This document shows positions 1 through 11,576 of a stretch of 64,000 nt of DNA, piece by piece. The stretch is from Entonaema liquescens (lineage: Eukaryota > Ascomycota > Sordariomycetes > Xylariales > Xylariaceae), in the NCBI GenBank assembly GCA_902805475.1, contig CADCSX010000005.1, forward strand, positions 3,173,501-3,237,500, given 5' to 3'. A model generated the notes under the pieces. The model was not told the DNA's origin. It made no database searches and worked only from the letters and a program-made list of their open reading frames with translations. How positions within the stretch are numbered: the first letter of the stretch is position 1; the number at the start of each line of letters is the position of its first letter. A program made the position numbers and the translations under genes.

Positions 1-620
1 TTATTTGGCCTCAGTAATGATATTATTCTATTAAGTCAGCCTAGGCACGCGATCGAGTCACTCATTGGACCACGTCTAAGAACCAGGATAGTGCACCGCC
101 CAAGACACAATGTCAAGCCAAATTCGGTATTTTTGAGAGAAATTAGCGTAGTAAAAATACCAAAAGTTCACAACCTTGATACTGTTTTATAATAGCATCA
201 CCGTCATTCGCACCATATGCCATAGGGAACTATCAAGTGCCATACATTAAAAAAAAGACGCATTCCTCTATTAGTTTTCTATCCACCTATGTAGATGGAG
301 TCACATGGTATCGTGTCGTTCGTCCATCCCCTGCTTTAGTAGTATTCTTACAACTTTTTCGTTCTTTTTTTTTCTCCCTTTCATTTTGTGTAAGTTTATA
401 TCCGAGGCCATATAGGACACTTTCCGGATAATCGAGAAATCGAGAAATCCCGGTCCGCTCGGCAAACTAATCTGCTAGATATGTACGTGGGCAAATAGCA
501 GTCACGACAATTTGGCAGGAGTCGTTTTCAGCCTCTCTACTCCGATCACCAATCCATATCCCAATCACCCATACTATCCACCAAGGGTTTCCCCTTTGAT
601 CGCCCTGCGCCGTGCGCGCT
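1..620. other. Intergenic, 3' flank of the Rae1 gene
   Basis: I see no supportable gene here. Short open frames (for example 237-431) lack coding character and splice context. The right end is the 3' untranslated flank of the minus-strand Rae1 gene. The left end is AT-rich, with no repeat I can name. Confidence 0.5.
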
Positions 621-1809
621 CTACCGCTTCTTAACGCTGGGGCGGGGTTTACATTCGTCGCCCTGAATTGGATGTAGCATGACTTTGTTAGGATAGTTTT
701 GGTTGTTGCCCATATACCCTTTGCTCCAGTCATACCCGACTGCATACGCAAAGATGGTACCCCCTGAGTTAAATGTCGTCGCCGTAATGCTACCCCCAAC
801 CGACGGGTACCCCTTCAGCCGATGCTTCGCATCTTTATCCCAGAAGTGGAACGTGCCGTCGCTACCGGCTGTGCTGAACGTTCCGTGCTGCGGGTGGAAT
901 GAGATATCGTTGACGGAGTATACCTGTGTCGTGTTGCCTTGGGGCGGGTCGCGGTGACATTTGAATGAGAAATTGGAGCTGCGTTATGTTAGCGACTATA
1001 AAGTAGAGAGGATATCTTCGTGAGTTTGCAACATACCTCGAGTCCTTGTCTTCCACATACTGGATGGCGCAACGACCCTCGATACTGCCAATAGCAAAAC
1101 CGCTAGCGTCTGTAAAACAGCTCACAACGCGAGTCTGCCACTTAAGGGGGCTCTGAAGTGTCTTGTAGAACTTCAGGGGATCTTGAAGATTGACGACATT
1201 GATGTACCGGTCCGCGGTGCCGATTACCAGCAGCGTATTACGCACATCCATGGAATAGACACGCTCCTGGCATGTAACAGTTCCAACAGGCGAACTTTGC
1301 CGTAGATCCCAGTATTTGACGGTCTTATCCCACGAGCCTGTTACCAACATCGGACCGTTCGAGTTGGGCAGCTCGAAGAAGCGGGCGCATCGGACAGTCT
1401 GGTCGTGTGCGGCTACTTGCGCCGTCTGGAGAGTCTGTAGATCGCAAACTTTGGCCTGCTTGTCAGCTCCGGAAGATACGATCTTGTTGCCATCCTGCGA
1501 TATGTGTCAATACACGAAATCTCACATAATCAAGAGCAGTAAAGAACTTACTTTGGAGAAGTCTACGCTGAGAACAGGGGCGTCGTGCTCGTACATATGC
1601 TTCCCTTCACTAGCACCATTGGCAGCAATCTGATATATCCGGACCTTCTTGTCCCAGCTTGAGACAGCTAGGATGTCTGAGGTCGGGGAAAAGGCGAGGT
1701 CGGAGACTGTGTCTTCGGGGGGGTTCGCAACGGGTACATCGTTCTTTAGGTCACCAATAGTGTTACTAGGAGTTGACGTGGCAGCGCTGCTCCCGAAGAG
1801 TCCCGACAT
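621..1809 (-). CDS. rae1: mRNA export factor / nucleoporin-associated WD40 protein Rae1 (Gle2)
   Basis: WD40 beta-propeller of the Rae1/Gle2 family. Family knowledge: it docks at nuclear pores on the GLEBS motif of Nup98-type nucleoporins and supports mRNA export. The model has three exons, 1809-1552, 1494-1037 and 978-621, with introns of 57 and 58 bases starting GTAAGT and GTATGT. It encodes 357 residues, the usual family length. The N-terminus begins MSGLFGSS, as in other fungal Rae1 proteins. WD-type repeat endings are visible, such as VSSWDKKVRIYQ, VTGSWDKTVKYWDL and GSDGTFHFWDKDAK, and the C-terminus ends in a basic PRPSVKKR tail. The first ATG of the frame (1809) was chosen; a TTG six bases upstream is not needed. 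The phase is kept at both junctions and no defect is seen. Confidence 0.95.
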
Positions 1810-3462
1810 GTTCAATTGCGATGCTAGCTAGCCGCTATAGCTGTATAGATTGGTAATGTCGGTAAGGGCGAGGGGGTTGGCGGAAATGGCGACGGCGGCT
1901 AGAATATGGGATACAGCACGAGGCTGCCCTTCCGAGTAGACGATAATAACTTCAAAGACCTAGGGTAAATCCCTAAGGGAACCGTGAAGGTACTATTAAT
2001 ATGATTTTGCTAGCAATACCTATAATAGTATGGTTTTTTGTTATGTTTTGTTATGTTGATTATGTTGGTTATGTCGGTGATGTCGGTATTAATATGTGGA
2101 ATGTAAGATGAAGTGTTTTTGACATCAACGATAAGTTGAACGCGTATTAGAAGTAAACGTGCTGGAAATACTTACCTAAGGTACCTAGGCAACTTCCGAA
2201 AAAAAAAAAAACCTCTAACCTAGGTCACTAGGTAGCCACTTCCTAAACCTGTCTACCTACCTAGTCATATATTTGTCAAAGCTTCGATACATTTCTGGGC
2301 ACATTTAATTGGACAATACTTTTGTTACCTACATGTACCTAGGAAGTAGATAAGCTTTGACCACCTTTCAACGGCTTAGTCACCCGCTAAAGATACGAAA
2401 ACCTTTAAAAGACTTTTTTCTTGATCGAACTTTTTTACAAAATTTTCTTTCTCCTTCAACCCCCTCGCCCAACAAATCGCTATCGAAGCAACATACAGAG
2501 ACTTTTGATCCTATGATTGATTCGTCTCCCCTTCAATGCTTTGGGAGAAAGTCCCCGGACATCCTTCTTTGAAGGAATGCGGAAACGCGCCGCCATAGAA
2601 GCACAGCGGCTTACATCTCCCTATCTGTCCTCGTTTCGTTATAATTTGCCCCGTCTGTCGCTACATCGCTTGTTTTTCCTGTATACTGGTTCGTAATTTC
2701 TGGCCTTGAGACCTCATGGACGAAGATATGAGTCCGCGCTCCTGGTTGGGTAGTTCGGTGTCCAAATGCTCGGGAACTTGTTGATGATAGATGGCCGTGG
2801 ATTCGGCGGACGAGGAACGCGAAGGATAGGTGCAGATCCCCTGTTGTCGATATTGATAGTTATGCGATTGCTTTGCTTCTTTCCTTGGGACGTAGCTTGG
2901 TTACTCGATGGGGCTTATTCTTGGTGCGAGGGGGTTCTCTTCGTAATGAACTGCAAGACAACCCAAACTCTGGGCTTCGTGGGAAGCCTTTCCTCCGTCT
3001 ACGCTTTTCTGTATCGAAGGTTATGTACAAATCTAGGGGGATCAAGGTTCATGTGATGATAACCAGTATTAGAGTCAAGCACTGAGGCTAGCCATTGGTT
3101 CAGCTCGTTGAAGACTAAAAATGCGTTATGGTATCTGATGGACATCATTCTCACCTTTTTGATCAAGTGAGTTCCAATATATAGTTCATTTCATATTAGA
3201 GCGACAGGTAGTACCGGCCATAAGCTTAGACAGTAAAGCCAGAGCATATAAACATACTCGTTGAAGTTAGACGTTGTAGTATGCTAGTAATCATTATGTG
3301 CATGATATCCCGTTCAAAGATCTCAACGCCGTTCTGCCCTCTGCCCTGTAACCCACACTGCTTGGTATCCTCGACCGGAAGTGATCCTAAAAACACCACG
3401 ATAGTAATCAAGCAAATAAACACAGACCCACTATTATATATACATGTACGCATATATTCCCA
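1810..3462. other. Intergenic region between two minus-strand genes
   Basis: This holds the promoter side of Rae1 and the 3' flank of the next gene. It has a short A-tract near 2200 and several CCTAGG-type motifs at 2190-2345. Open frames at 2357-2572 and 2766-3085 show no homology I recognise and no splice context, so no gene is called. Confidence 0.5.
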
Positions 3463-4880
3463 TCATATCAAGCCGCCGAGGACCACTTTGCCTACACTAG
3501 CAAGCTCCTGTTTCAAGCCGGTTCGACTCGAGTCTTCGAATTCCTTGACTACGCCCTGGATTATAATCTTGCGCACCTTGGCATCGGCTTTCGTAAATAG
3601 CTCTGCGATAATAGGAGTGCAATCTTTTGCCGTGGGAAGAAGGGACATAAGTCTCGAATAGCAATCGATCAGTACGTCGCATAGCGTAGCAAATGTCTCG
3701 AAAAAGTCGGGGTCAAAAGGAAGGTTTGGCGTTAGGAGATGCGTATACTCCTCTCCAGGTATAAGGTCGTTACCTTCACCACCGAGTCCGAAATTGATGA
3801 CGCTCGTAGGCATTGAATTTACGGCCGATCCACTGGCCAGGCCATTATTACTAGCGTCCGTGTATAAGTCGTTTGCACCTGACTGCCTTCGGCCTCTTCC
3901 ACCAGGTCCTCTACGGAACATATTCGGTATGCGGGCACGGGAAAGCGAGCTCGTATTTACGCCATTCTCGGTATGGATTTGCTGGTAGGATTCAAATTCG
4001 GCGAGGAGGGTATTTAGAGAGCGTAGAAACTCCAACGATGTACCCGAGTTAAGGTCCATGACGGCCGGCAGCGAAAGACCAAGTAGGAGATAGTTGGTAG
4101 CACGGTAGGCTAGCTTGCGGCTATCGAAATAAGGCATACGTGCCAGGTCGGGCTTGTCAAAAAGCAATGTATTAAACCAGTAGATACGACCCTCATGACT
4201 AGCACGGATTGTTAGCTCTCTGATCGTCCTGATCGCGAAGGCGAGGCGGAAGGAAAAGACGTTGGGCCTTCTCTGCAAACATACGCTTTACGTAGGTAAT
4301 CTAGGGTCGAAATCCTCTTATTAGCAACCTCATGGATATGCTGGTGAAGCGAGGGGATCTCGTTTTGAATTAAGGGGGGAGAAGTCGTAGTAGAAGCAGG
4401 ATAGTAGCCATTGAGAGGCGTCGGCGCGGCGCGGGCTATCATCTTGGAAAACGAATCGGTCGATGCCGGGGAGGGCACTATATCGGGCTCTTTTGCTAAC
4501 TTGGCGGCGGCAGCAAGCGCAAAGTCAGGGGGGATAGCGGGTGGAATAGCAGCGTCTGTTCTGATCTGGCTTCCGGTGCCTGGTCCTGCATTGGAGGAAC
4601 TTCCCCGTCGCTTTCCCTTGGAGGGGGAGGAGAAGGATGGTTTGCGCCCAAAAGAAGGTTTGCGATCGCGGTCTTTAGTTAAGACGTTAGGTTCCCTTTC
4701 TTTGTCCTTATCTCGGTCGCCGGAACTGGTACCGGGACGCGATCTGCTAGAGCTACGACCACCTTGGTTCGATTGCGACTGTGGGTTGGGGTTCGAATTA
4801 GAGCTGCTGTTCCCCCAGATATTGGTAGAAAAGAAAGGAGTCGCATTCTGCGTCGGCGTCGAAGCAGCAGATCTCTGCAT
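3463..4880 (-). CDS. Conserved fungal protein of unknown function, 443 residues
   Basis: Two exons, 4880-4285 and 4198-3463, joined in frame across an 86-base intron (donor GTATGT, branch-like GCTAAC, acceptor GCTAG). The join restores the continuous segment TLDYLRKAHEGRIYWFNTLL. Residues 1-130 or so are low-complexity, rich in Ser, Asn and Pro, and look disordered. The rest (from about residue 160) is compact and mostly helical, with hydrophobic stretches such as YRATNYLLLGLSLPAVMDL and FFETFATLCDVLIDCYSRL. A basic Gly/Arg insert (RRGPGGRGRRQSG) interrupts it. The ordered part has the look of a conserved ascomycete protein, but I cannot assign a family. The exon model is much surer than any function. 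Confidence 0.8.
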
Positions 4881-4898
4881 GGCTGACCGAACGTAAGC

Positions 4899-4934
4899 GT
4901 GGGCGTGGACGTGGGCGTGGACGTGGGCGTGGGC
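4899..4934. repeat. 12-bp tandem repeat, three copies, next to a start codon
   Basis: Three contiguous copies of the unit GTGGGCGTGGAC, the last ending in GGGC, lie 18 bases upstream of the start codon at 4880. They fall in the presumed 5' leader or core promoter of that gene. On the gene's own strand the tract is C-rich (CCCACG/CCACG). Confidence 0.85.
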
Positions 4935-6446
4935 TTAGGCGTGTGGCTCCCGCCCTTCGAAAGTTGCGCCGTGGTAAATCTAAGATTAGCGCGTTGCGTG
5001 ACAAGGTCCCCGACAAGACGGCCTCGATTCGTGTAAGCGGCTTCCCCCTATTTGGATTGGAAAAAATTCGCTTGTTTTAATTGGATGTGGGGAGAGCGAA
5101 ATGCATGTGAGGGCAATTTAACGAATTACAAAGAGATAGTAACGCGTTTTACTTAGATGAATTATGGATTGGACATGATGTACATGAAATAAATGACGTT
5201 TGATGGGGAAAGAATATATAGAAATTTGGGTATTAGATCGGAAGATGGAGCAAATGTGAAAGTGTATATGTAGGTAAGTATGTATTTAGGTAGGATCGGT
5301 AGGATCGTGAGAAACTCGTACAATGCGAAATATTTATTTACATAGTTGTCTACCTTATATACATGTTTGTACTTGCTTTAAATGCATGCAGGTTAGGTAG
5401 TTCCCGCTCAAGCTAGGTACATAGGTATAGCTGTGCTTCTTCTCCATATAGCCTTTAGAACAGGCAGGTACCTAGGTAAGATCATGATGCGCCTGTATAC
5501 TTATGTACATGTATATATCCCGTATATGTATAGTACCTCTTTCCTCGCACCTATCAGTACCTAGCTGCATTGGCGGCAAGAGGAACCAACTAGGTAGTCG
5601 GGGTCGGAAGGTTATCACACGCATGCATTTGCTGTTTGTGATACGGCTTCGGGTGATCCACAGCTTTATTAGTTAGACCTTATAATAGTAACGGAAGTTT
5701 TACTTTGGTAACTCATGCATACCTACCTAGGTAAGCGACCTGTCGCTAATGCTGAGAGTTAAACATATGGAAGTAATGACAATTATTATATTGAGTGTAG
5801 TAAGTGAGTAGAGGCAATTAATTATTATCTTACCTATTTGGTTATAAGACCAACTAACATTAAGCTAAGTCCCGCTTGCTTGAAACGTATTTCAATATGT
5901 TTCAGGCGTTTCAATGTTTTGTTGGAGGAAATACGTCTTGACTAATTCTCCGAATTGTTATGGAGCCAAGCTTGAGCCGAACAATAACAAAGTCGCATTG
6001 CAAGATCATCATCTCTTTGATTTTAATATTAGAAATTTTCAGTGACCTACTTTCGATACCCTATTGAGAGCCAACAACGAAAGCGTTAAAATATCAAATA
6101 TCATACTACATGTACTCGAGTAGATCTATACGACGAAGGTAAACGGTTACAACTTGTACATATACATAGATACCATATAGGTAAGTATCCACCTGCATGC
6201 ACTCAGCGGCCAATAGAAACAGGCGCGCTTAGAGAGTTCGTTATTTGTACTGTAAGTACCACTTCTTGCTGGAACCCCGCCAAATTTGGATACCTGAGTA
6301 CGGAAAACGCGCTACGCGTCGATAAGACAATCAGGGCAGTTATCAAATATCCGAAGCTCGTACGAAGCTCGTACGAAGCTTTGGTTAGATTATTTGTTCA
6401 GCAGCATAACTCTCCTCACTTAACGAGTAAAACATATGTCGCCATA
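4935..6446. other. AT-rich divergent intergenic region
   Basis: About 1.5 kb between the minus-strand 443-residue gene and the plus-strand gamma-tubulin gene. It contains two exact TACCTAGGTA palindromes (5469-5478, 5724-5733), many CTAGGTA half-forms, and a short direct duplication (CGAAGCTCGTA) near 6352-6375. No coding frame is supported. Confidence 0.5.
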
Positions 6447-8045
6447 ATGCCCAGGTAAGCAAGGTCTAAAACCTTCCCATAATAGTTATACTAATCTCAC
6501 ACAAATATTTTAAGAGAAATCATTACGATTCAGGTAGGCCAGTGCGGCAATAGCAGTAAGTAATGCCCATTCAGCATTCAACATCCCATCCCGAAAAGAG
6601 CTCTCCTCGAAAGAACGCATGCGCTAACAAGTCAAAGTCGGTAGCCAGTTTTGGCAGCAGCTATGCCAAGAACACGGTATCAATCAAGACGGCAACCTTG
6701 AAGACTTTGCAACGGAGGGCGGCGATCGCAAAGACGTCTTTTACTACCAAAGTGACGATACGAGATATATTCCCCGAGCAATTCTAATTGACCTGGAACC
6801 CCGCGTTATCAACGGTATTCAAACTGGCCCCTACAAAAATATTTACAACCCGGAAAACTTCTACGTCGGTAAAAATGGCAGTGGCGCAGGAAACAACTGG
6901 GGTGATGGATACCAAACTGGCGAGGCCGTCCACGAGGAGATTATGGAGATGATAGAGCGCGAGGCAGATGGTAGTGATTCTCTCGAGGGTTTCATGCTTC
7001 TTCATTCCATCGCTGGAGGTACAGGTTCCGGTCTGGGTTCTTTTCTCCTAGAACGGATGAACGACAGATTTCCCAAGAAGATCATACAAACCTACTCGGT
7101 GTTCCCTGATACTATAAACCAAGGAGATGTGGTCGTTCACCCATATAACAGTCTTCTCTCCATGAGGCGGCTAACACAGAATGCCGACTCGGTTGTGGTT
7201 TTGGATAATGGAGCATTGTCCCATATCGCAGCAGACAGGTTACACGTTCAAGAGCCATCGTTCCAGCAAACCAACCAGCTGGTTTCCACAGTCATGTCGG
7301 CCAGCACAACTACATTGAGGTACCCCGGGTATATGCACAATGATCTCGTTAGCATTCTAGCATCGCTCATTCCTACTCCTCGCTGTCATTTCTTAATGAC
7401 AGCGTATACCCTTTCACCGGAGATCAAGTTGAGCAAGCCAAAACCGTGAGGAAAACCACCGTACTTGATGTCATGAGACGACTACTACAACCTAAGAATC
7501 GTATGGTCTCGACTATACCGGAGAAGAAGAATTGCTATATTTCTATTCTCAATGTCATCCAAGGCGAGGTCGACCCAACAGATGTCCATAAGAGTTTGCT
7601 CCGTATCCGCGAGCGAAGACTAGCAACATTCATACCTTGGGGCCCAGCGAGTATACAGGTCGCCCTGACGAAGCGCAGTCCATACATCCCGATGAGCCAC
7701 CGTGTTAGTGGTCTAATGTTAGCCAACCACACCAGTATCGCAACTGTAAGTTTTTTATAGATACACGTGTATACACATTCTAGCGAGGGCTCGTTAACTA
7801 ACAAAACCTAATAGTTATTTAAACGGATTGTTCGCCGATATGACAATATGCGAAAGCGTGGCGCTTTCATAGAAAGTTACAAGAAGACAGCCCCTTTCTC
7901 GGAGAACCTCCACGAATTCGATGAAGCCAGAGAAGTAGTGTCAGATCTAATTGCTGAGTACGAGGCAGCCGAAGATGCGAATTACCTGAACCCCGACGAG
8001 GGAGAGAAGGCCACGTCTGCAGAAACGGACAAAAGAGTTGCTTAA
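6447..8045 (+). CDS. Gamma-tubulin, with a one-base frameshift in the assembled sequence
   Basis: Gamma-tubulin nucleates microtubules at spindle pole bodies. Four exons are read: 6447-6454 (ATG CCC AG), 6515-6555, 6638-7745 and 7815-8045. The first eight codons give the gamma-tubulin signature MPREIITI, followed by VGQCGNSIG. The tubulin nucleotide-binding motif GGTGSGLGSF is intact. Other hallmarks are VMSASTTTLRYPGYM, TVRKTTVLDVMRRLL and IPWGPASIQVALTK. The exon lengths sum to 1388, one short of a multiple of three. The frame breaks at 7409-7411, where a run of three C would need to be four for AYT to continue into PFTGDQV. With that base the product would be 462 residues, normal for the family. 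Everything else is intact and the gene is normally essential, so an assembly error is more likely than a true pseudogene. Confidence 0.93.
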
Positions 8046-8861
8046 TGGGGCTGTTATTTTGTGGGAAGAAAAGAAGTTATGAGATCATGTCACATTGAAA
8101 AGCATGGCCAATGGTTTTATCGTAATATTGACAAAGGATATCAATGTGGTGTTCAGGCGTTCCTAGGTATGACGTTGAACGGCCGATGTGATAGTAAACA
8201 GCTACTCAATACTGCAGTGTTCCCCTCTCGATAATATAGAAGTATTGAGAATAGAAGTATTGAGAAGCATCTAGACTTAAACGGTGACTAAAAATCGATT
8301 TTGCAGATTCCGCTTCAACTCCAGCCCTCTCATTTGTCCAGTTGATTACGTCGTTGTTAGCGGGTCATCCCGCAAAATGGACCGTTCCTGGACCCAAGAT
8401 ACACGGTATTCCAAAAGTTGACAGGGAAGTTGACAGGGGATTATTAGGTGAGCTTTGGGGCTGAATAGGCGGGTCCAGAATCGGTGAATTTACACGTGGG
8501 TGTAGCTAAAGATTGGTTGATGTGACGTCAACCCTTTCAACCTCCGAATGACGTCAAGATATCTTCAACTCCACCGGACTAAAAGCTCCTACACGATATC
8601 ATACACGCAACTTGACGTACTTATTAAAGCATTGAAGTCCAGCAGTTTGAATCAGGTTGATTTTCTTCATCACCACAATCATATAATAAGAAACCAACTA
8701 CACTAGACGATACTTTCTACCTCAAGATCTAAACTCTACGTTCAAACCATTCAAACCATTGAAACTTCTAACTATCATCACATCATAACTATCAAACAGT
8801 AAGTTCTCTTATCGAGATATGACAATATGAAAACAACTCCAACTAACATGTCATAACAGAG
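8046..8861. other. Intergenic, promoter and leader of the 89-residue protein gene
   Basis: No gene is seen up to 8798. A 5' untranslated intron is likely at 8799-8859 (donor GTAAGT, acceptor ACAG), ending two bases before the start codon at 8862. The leader holds repeated AAACCATT words (8740-8765). Confidence 0.5.
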
Positions 8862-9131
8862 ATGACTCAATCAAAGGCAGACCAAGCTGAGGAAGTCCGA
8901 TCCAACCTCCCTCTACCTGACCAACCCCCCGTCGCCTCGGACTGGAACTCAGCCGACGCCCGCAACGTCAACGTCGGGTCCGGCGGCGTCCAGAGCGACA
9001 TCTCCACGGGTGCCGGGTCCACATCGGGACTCCGCGAGCCCGCGAGCAAGAAGGACGCCGACCTAAGCGGTGTAGGTCGCCAAGGCAAGGACAACCTCGA
9101 CAGTCTGCCTAAGGACGCCAAGTCCAATTAA
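8862..9131 (+). CDS. Small hydrophilic fungal protein, 89 residues
   Basis: Single-exon frame starting MTQSKADQAEEVRSNLPLPD, with no signal peptide, membrane segment or Cys. It is rich in Asp, Ser, Gly and Asn and probably disordered. It contains WNSADARNVNVGSG and ends in GRQGKDNLDSLPKDAKSN. Small proteins of this build (LPLP.QPPVASDWNSAD then a GRQGKD-like C-terminus) recur in filamentous ascomycetes as uncharacterised, possibly stress-related proteins. I cannot give a role. A probable intron in the 5' leader supports expression. The antisense frame of similar length is taken as a shadow because it lacks these features. Confidence 0.72.
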   Translation: MTQSKADQAEEVRSNLPLPDQPPVASDWNSADARNVNVGSGGVQSDISTGAGSTSGLREPASKKDADLSGVGRQGKDNLDSLPKDAKSN

Positions 9132-9705
9132 AAAAAAAGCTGTGTTGATAGATAGGTGATAAGTTAGGATGAGGTGTTTTTACTAGGGTGTTGCTTGTAC
9201 AACACTAGGGGGGATAATCCCCAACGAAGGAACTTACCGTCTATGGATGGATAACAATGAAGATATGCGTCGTTGATGTGAGGTACATTAGGTTACTTGA
9301 TGGCTTGACGCCGATCAGCTGTTTGAAGAGTCATGAATTGATAACTGTAAAAGCAAAATCCTATTAATGTTTTAGTCTTTTGTGATTTATGTATTATCAT
9401 ATTTCATTTCAAAAGCTTGGAATATGTTGAATTAGATATGTATCATAGCCCCTATTACCCGGTTCCAGATAGGCAAGCGGTGTACGCTTCTAGAAGACTA
9501 AATAAAGATGAGAGGGCCACGGGTTCTGCGTACTTCGGCCGCCTCTCCTTTCCCCCCATTCTTCTCTCTATTCAGCACAGATTAGTCAACAAAATGGAAT
9601 ATTCGTCGTATTACACGACCTTGCGTAAGGCTCTTACTCAGGATAAAAGGCCTCTCTCACAGGGTCAATGCTTCCTTTATTATAAGGAATTCCGCGTGGC
9701 CAAAG
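9132..9705. other. Intergenic
   Basis: This is the 3' flank of the 89-residue gene and the region upstream of the decayed orphan gene. An open frame at 9417-9737 has no recognisable character and overlaps the better-supported frame starting at 9706. Confidence 0.4.
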
Positions 9706-10666
9706 ATGAACGGTGTCATCCCCTGGGATGCATTTAATCTTAAGAATCTAAACGAGAGTTATGGGCATATTCTCGACAAACCCCCAAATAAACGTCCCGA
9801 GGCTAGGTTCCGTGCTTTCTGTCGAGGAGATTACGGGGTCCCTCGACATCATTCATTTAATCAATTGGAGCGATAAGGTAGCCGGCTCAGCATTTGAGTT
9901 CGCCAGAAAGGAGATGGGATTACAACCTGGTACGGCAGTAAAAAGAGAGCTCGCAAACCTAGAGGGAAGAGGCGCGAAGCCGAGATTGCCCAACGGAACT
10001 AAAACCGGCAGAATCCAAGCAGACCACATAATCAAGCTTGACGATATTAAACTACCAGTGCTTGTCTTGGGACTAGGGCGTCCGAGCAGTCTTTTCCCAG
10101 GGCGGCATTTAGTCAACAATCCAAGACAAGGACCTCGCTGGACATTGAGGTAGCTAGTAAATCTATGTGTCAATACAAAGACCCGATACGGCTATATTCT
10201 AACAGACGAGGATTTTGTGGCTTGCTGCTTCAGTGTCGAAAACATCGGAACCAAATCCATATGGACAGTGGCTGTTAAGGCGGTTCCATGGACCAAGACG
10301 GGAGAGACACAACTGACAACCGACCTCGCCTTATGGTGGCTCTGCATGCTCGCAGTCTCAGACCCTAAGAACCGTAAACTCACCAACAGGGAAAATACGA
10401 TCGGGATCGATCATTGGGATGTGCGCTGGTCTGAAGACGGCCTCGGCATGGTGCGTCAGCATGCTTACTCCCGCTTGGAGGAGCCGTGCCCGCCGTCCAT
10501 TCCCTCGGACCGCCTAACCTCCTTCCCGAACACCGCGGGTCCTGCCGTCGCCCACAATGCGGCAGGCGACTTCAACTTTGCTATGGATCCCACCCTGGCC
10601 CCCGCGGAAGACGACTGGTTTAACTTTGACAACCCCAAGGACTCTCTCGGGCCAAGCCAAATTTAG
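9706..10666 (+). pseudogene. Decayed or frameshifted gene of a fungal orphan family (RYGYI-TDE / LALWWL type)
   Basis: Three coding-like blocks lie on the plus strand in different frames. Block 1 (9706 to about 9830) starts MNGVIPWDAFNLKNLNESYG and contains KRPEARFRAFCRGD. Block 2 (about 9840-10153) contains LINWSDKVAGSAFEFARKEMGL and RGAKPRLPNG. Block 3 (about 10160-10666) has RYGYILTDEDFVACCFSVE, KAVPW, TTDLALWWLCMLA and a C-terminal acidic tail. The order of a RYGYI-TDE segment, a K-(A/S)-(V/I)-PW segment and a LALWWL-MLA segment matches a family of uncharacterised fungal proteins I recognise only by pattern. No good donor/acceptor pair joins blocks 1 and 2, so a frameshift is likelier than an intron. 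Blocks 2 and 3 might be joined by an intron near 10150. Whether it is a pseudogene or a mis-sequenced gene is open. Confidence 0.45.
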
Positions 10667-11256
10667 GAGGTACACAGGATCGTGGGCTCCCAATCAATTC
10701 TGTGTGCTAGGTTTATCGACTTTACCATTAACACGGGCCTAGGCGCGCGAGTCGACAAACCCCGTAGTTGCTGGTTTCCGTGTTTAGTTTGTCCTTATTT
10801 TGTTTGCAGATGTTAGAAAGGTTACCTCAAGTCCTTCATTACGATACTGTTCTACAAGATCCAGTGCATAGGCACCGGTAGAGGTGGGATATTTTAGCAG
10901 GGAACGGATGATTTCTTATGTCAAGCGAAATGCTAGCTCTGTCTCCTTACCTGATGGGGCACTTTAGACATCTTTTGCCTCATAGATGCGCTTTAGGAGC
11001 AACGTTGTAAGATTATCTTACTTATATAGCCTTGTCTGCCTAATAGACCCATTCATTATCATCCTCCTGAAAAGAGATAGGGAGCCCCCTTTTGTAGAGC
11101 CGGAGTCTTGCTAAACGTGTCTCAATAACCGCAACCGCCCAGGCAGATTCAAATCACGGCTCTGAAAAATCAAATGCAAAGGGGATGGAATGCTCGACGC
11201 GAAGCTAAGCAATTGCTTGTGCTTAAAGACGACTAGTGCAGATCATTCAGGCTTTC
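10667..11256. other. Intergenic
   Basis: AT-rich DNA between the decayed orphan gene and the repeat relic at 11257. No gene or RNA is recognisable. Confidence 0.45.
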
Positions 11257-11408
11257 TCTACTGTCACAAGACAAACCAAAAGGTGAGAAAACAACTTAGT
11301 TAGAATTTCTTGCGGAATAACGAAGGTAGCTCTGAAGTTGGAGCTATACATACTAAACGATTTCTTTGTCCTAAGGGCTTCTCAAATGAAACCCCTGATA
11401 CCTACGGC
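11257..11408 (+). repeat. Dispersed repeat, copy A (5'-truncated, decayed)
   Basis: This stretch aligns without gaps, at a constant offset of 19200 bases, to 30457-30608. Shared words include ACAAACCAAAAGGTGAG (one mismatch), AGCTCTGAAGT, GAGCTATACATAC, TTTCTTTGT, CTAAGG and ACCCCTGA. Identity outside a central 25-base block is roughly 80 percent by eye, and many differences are transitions. The tRNA-like head present before copy B is not recognisable here, so this copy looks 5'-truncated. Hairpins at 11305-11318 and 11328-11345 survive with wobble pairs. Confidence 0.8.
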
Positions 11409-11576
11409 TTATTAGCGGATTCGAGTGCATGCTGCATGCTCGGCAAGCCGAGCCTTACTTGACCTGCCAGTCAGAATCACCATACCTAAGCGAGAGTCAC
11501 TGATGCGGTCCTAACTGTTTCGACACACTTCTCTCGCTTGCAGATCACCAGCTTGAACCAGTACAGTTGATTGGCT

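Noticed and set aside
4899..4934. Possible CRISPR-like or minisatellite array of biological function
   Set aside because: Only three contiguous 12-bp units without spacers; an ordinary short tandem repeat.
9417..9737. Frame of 106 codons upstream of the decayed gene
   Set aside because: It overlaps the better-supported frame at 9706 and lacks any conserved-looking segment.
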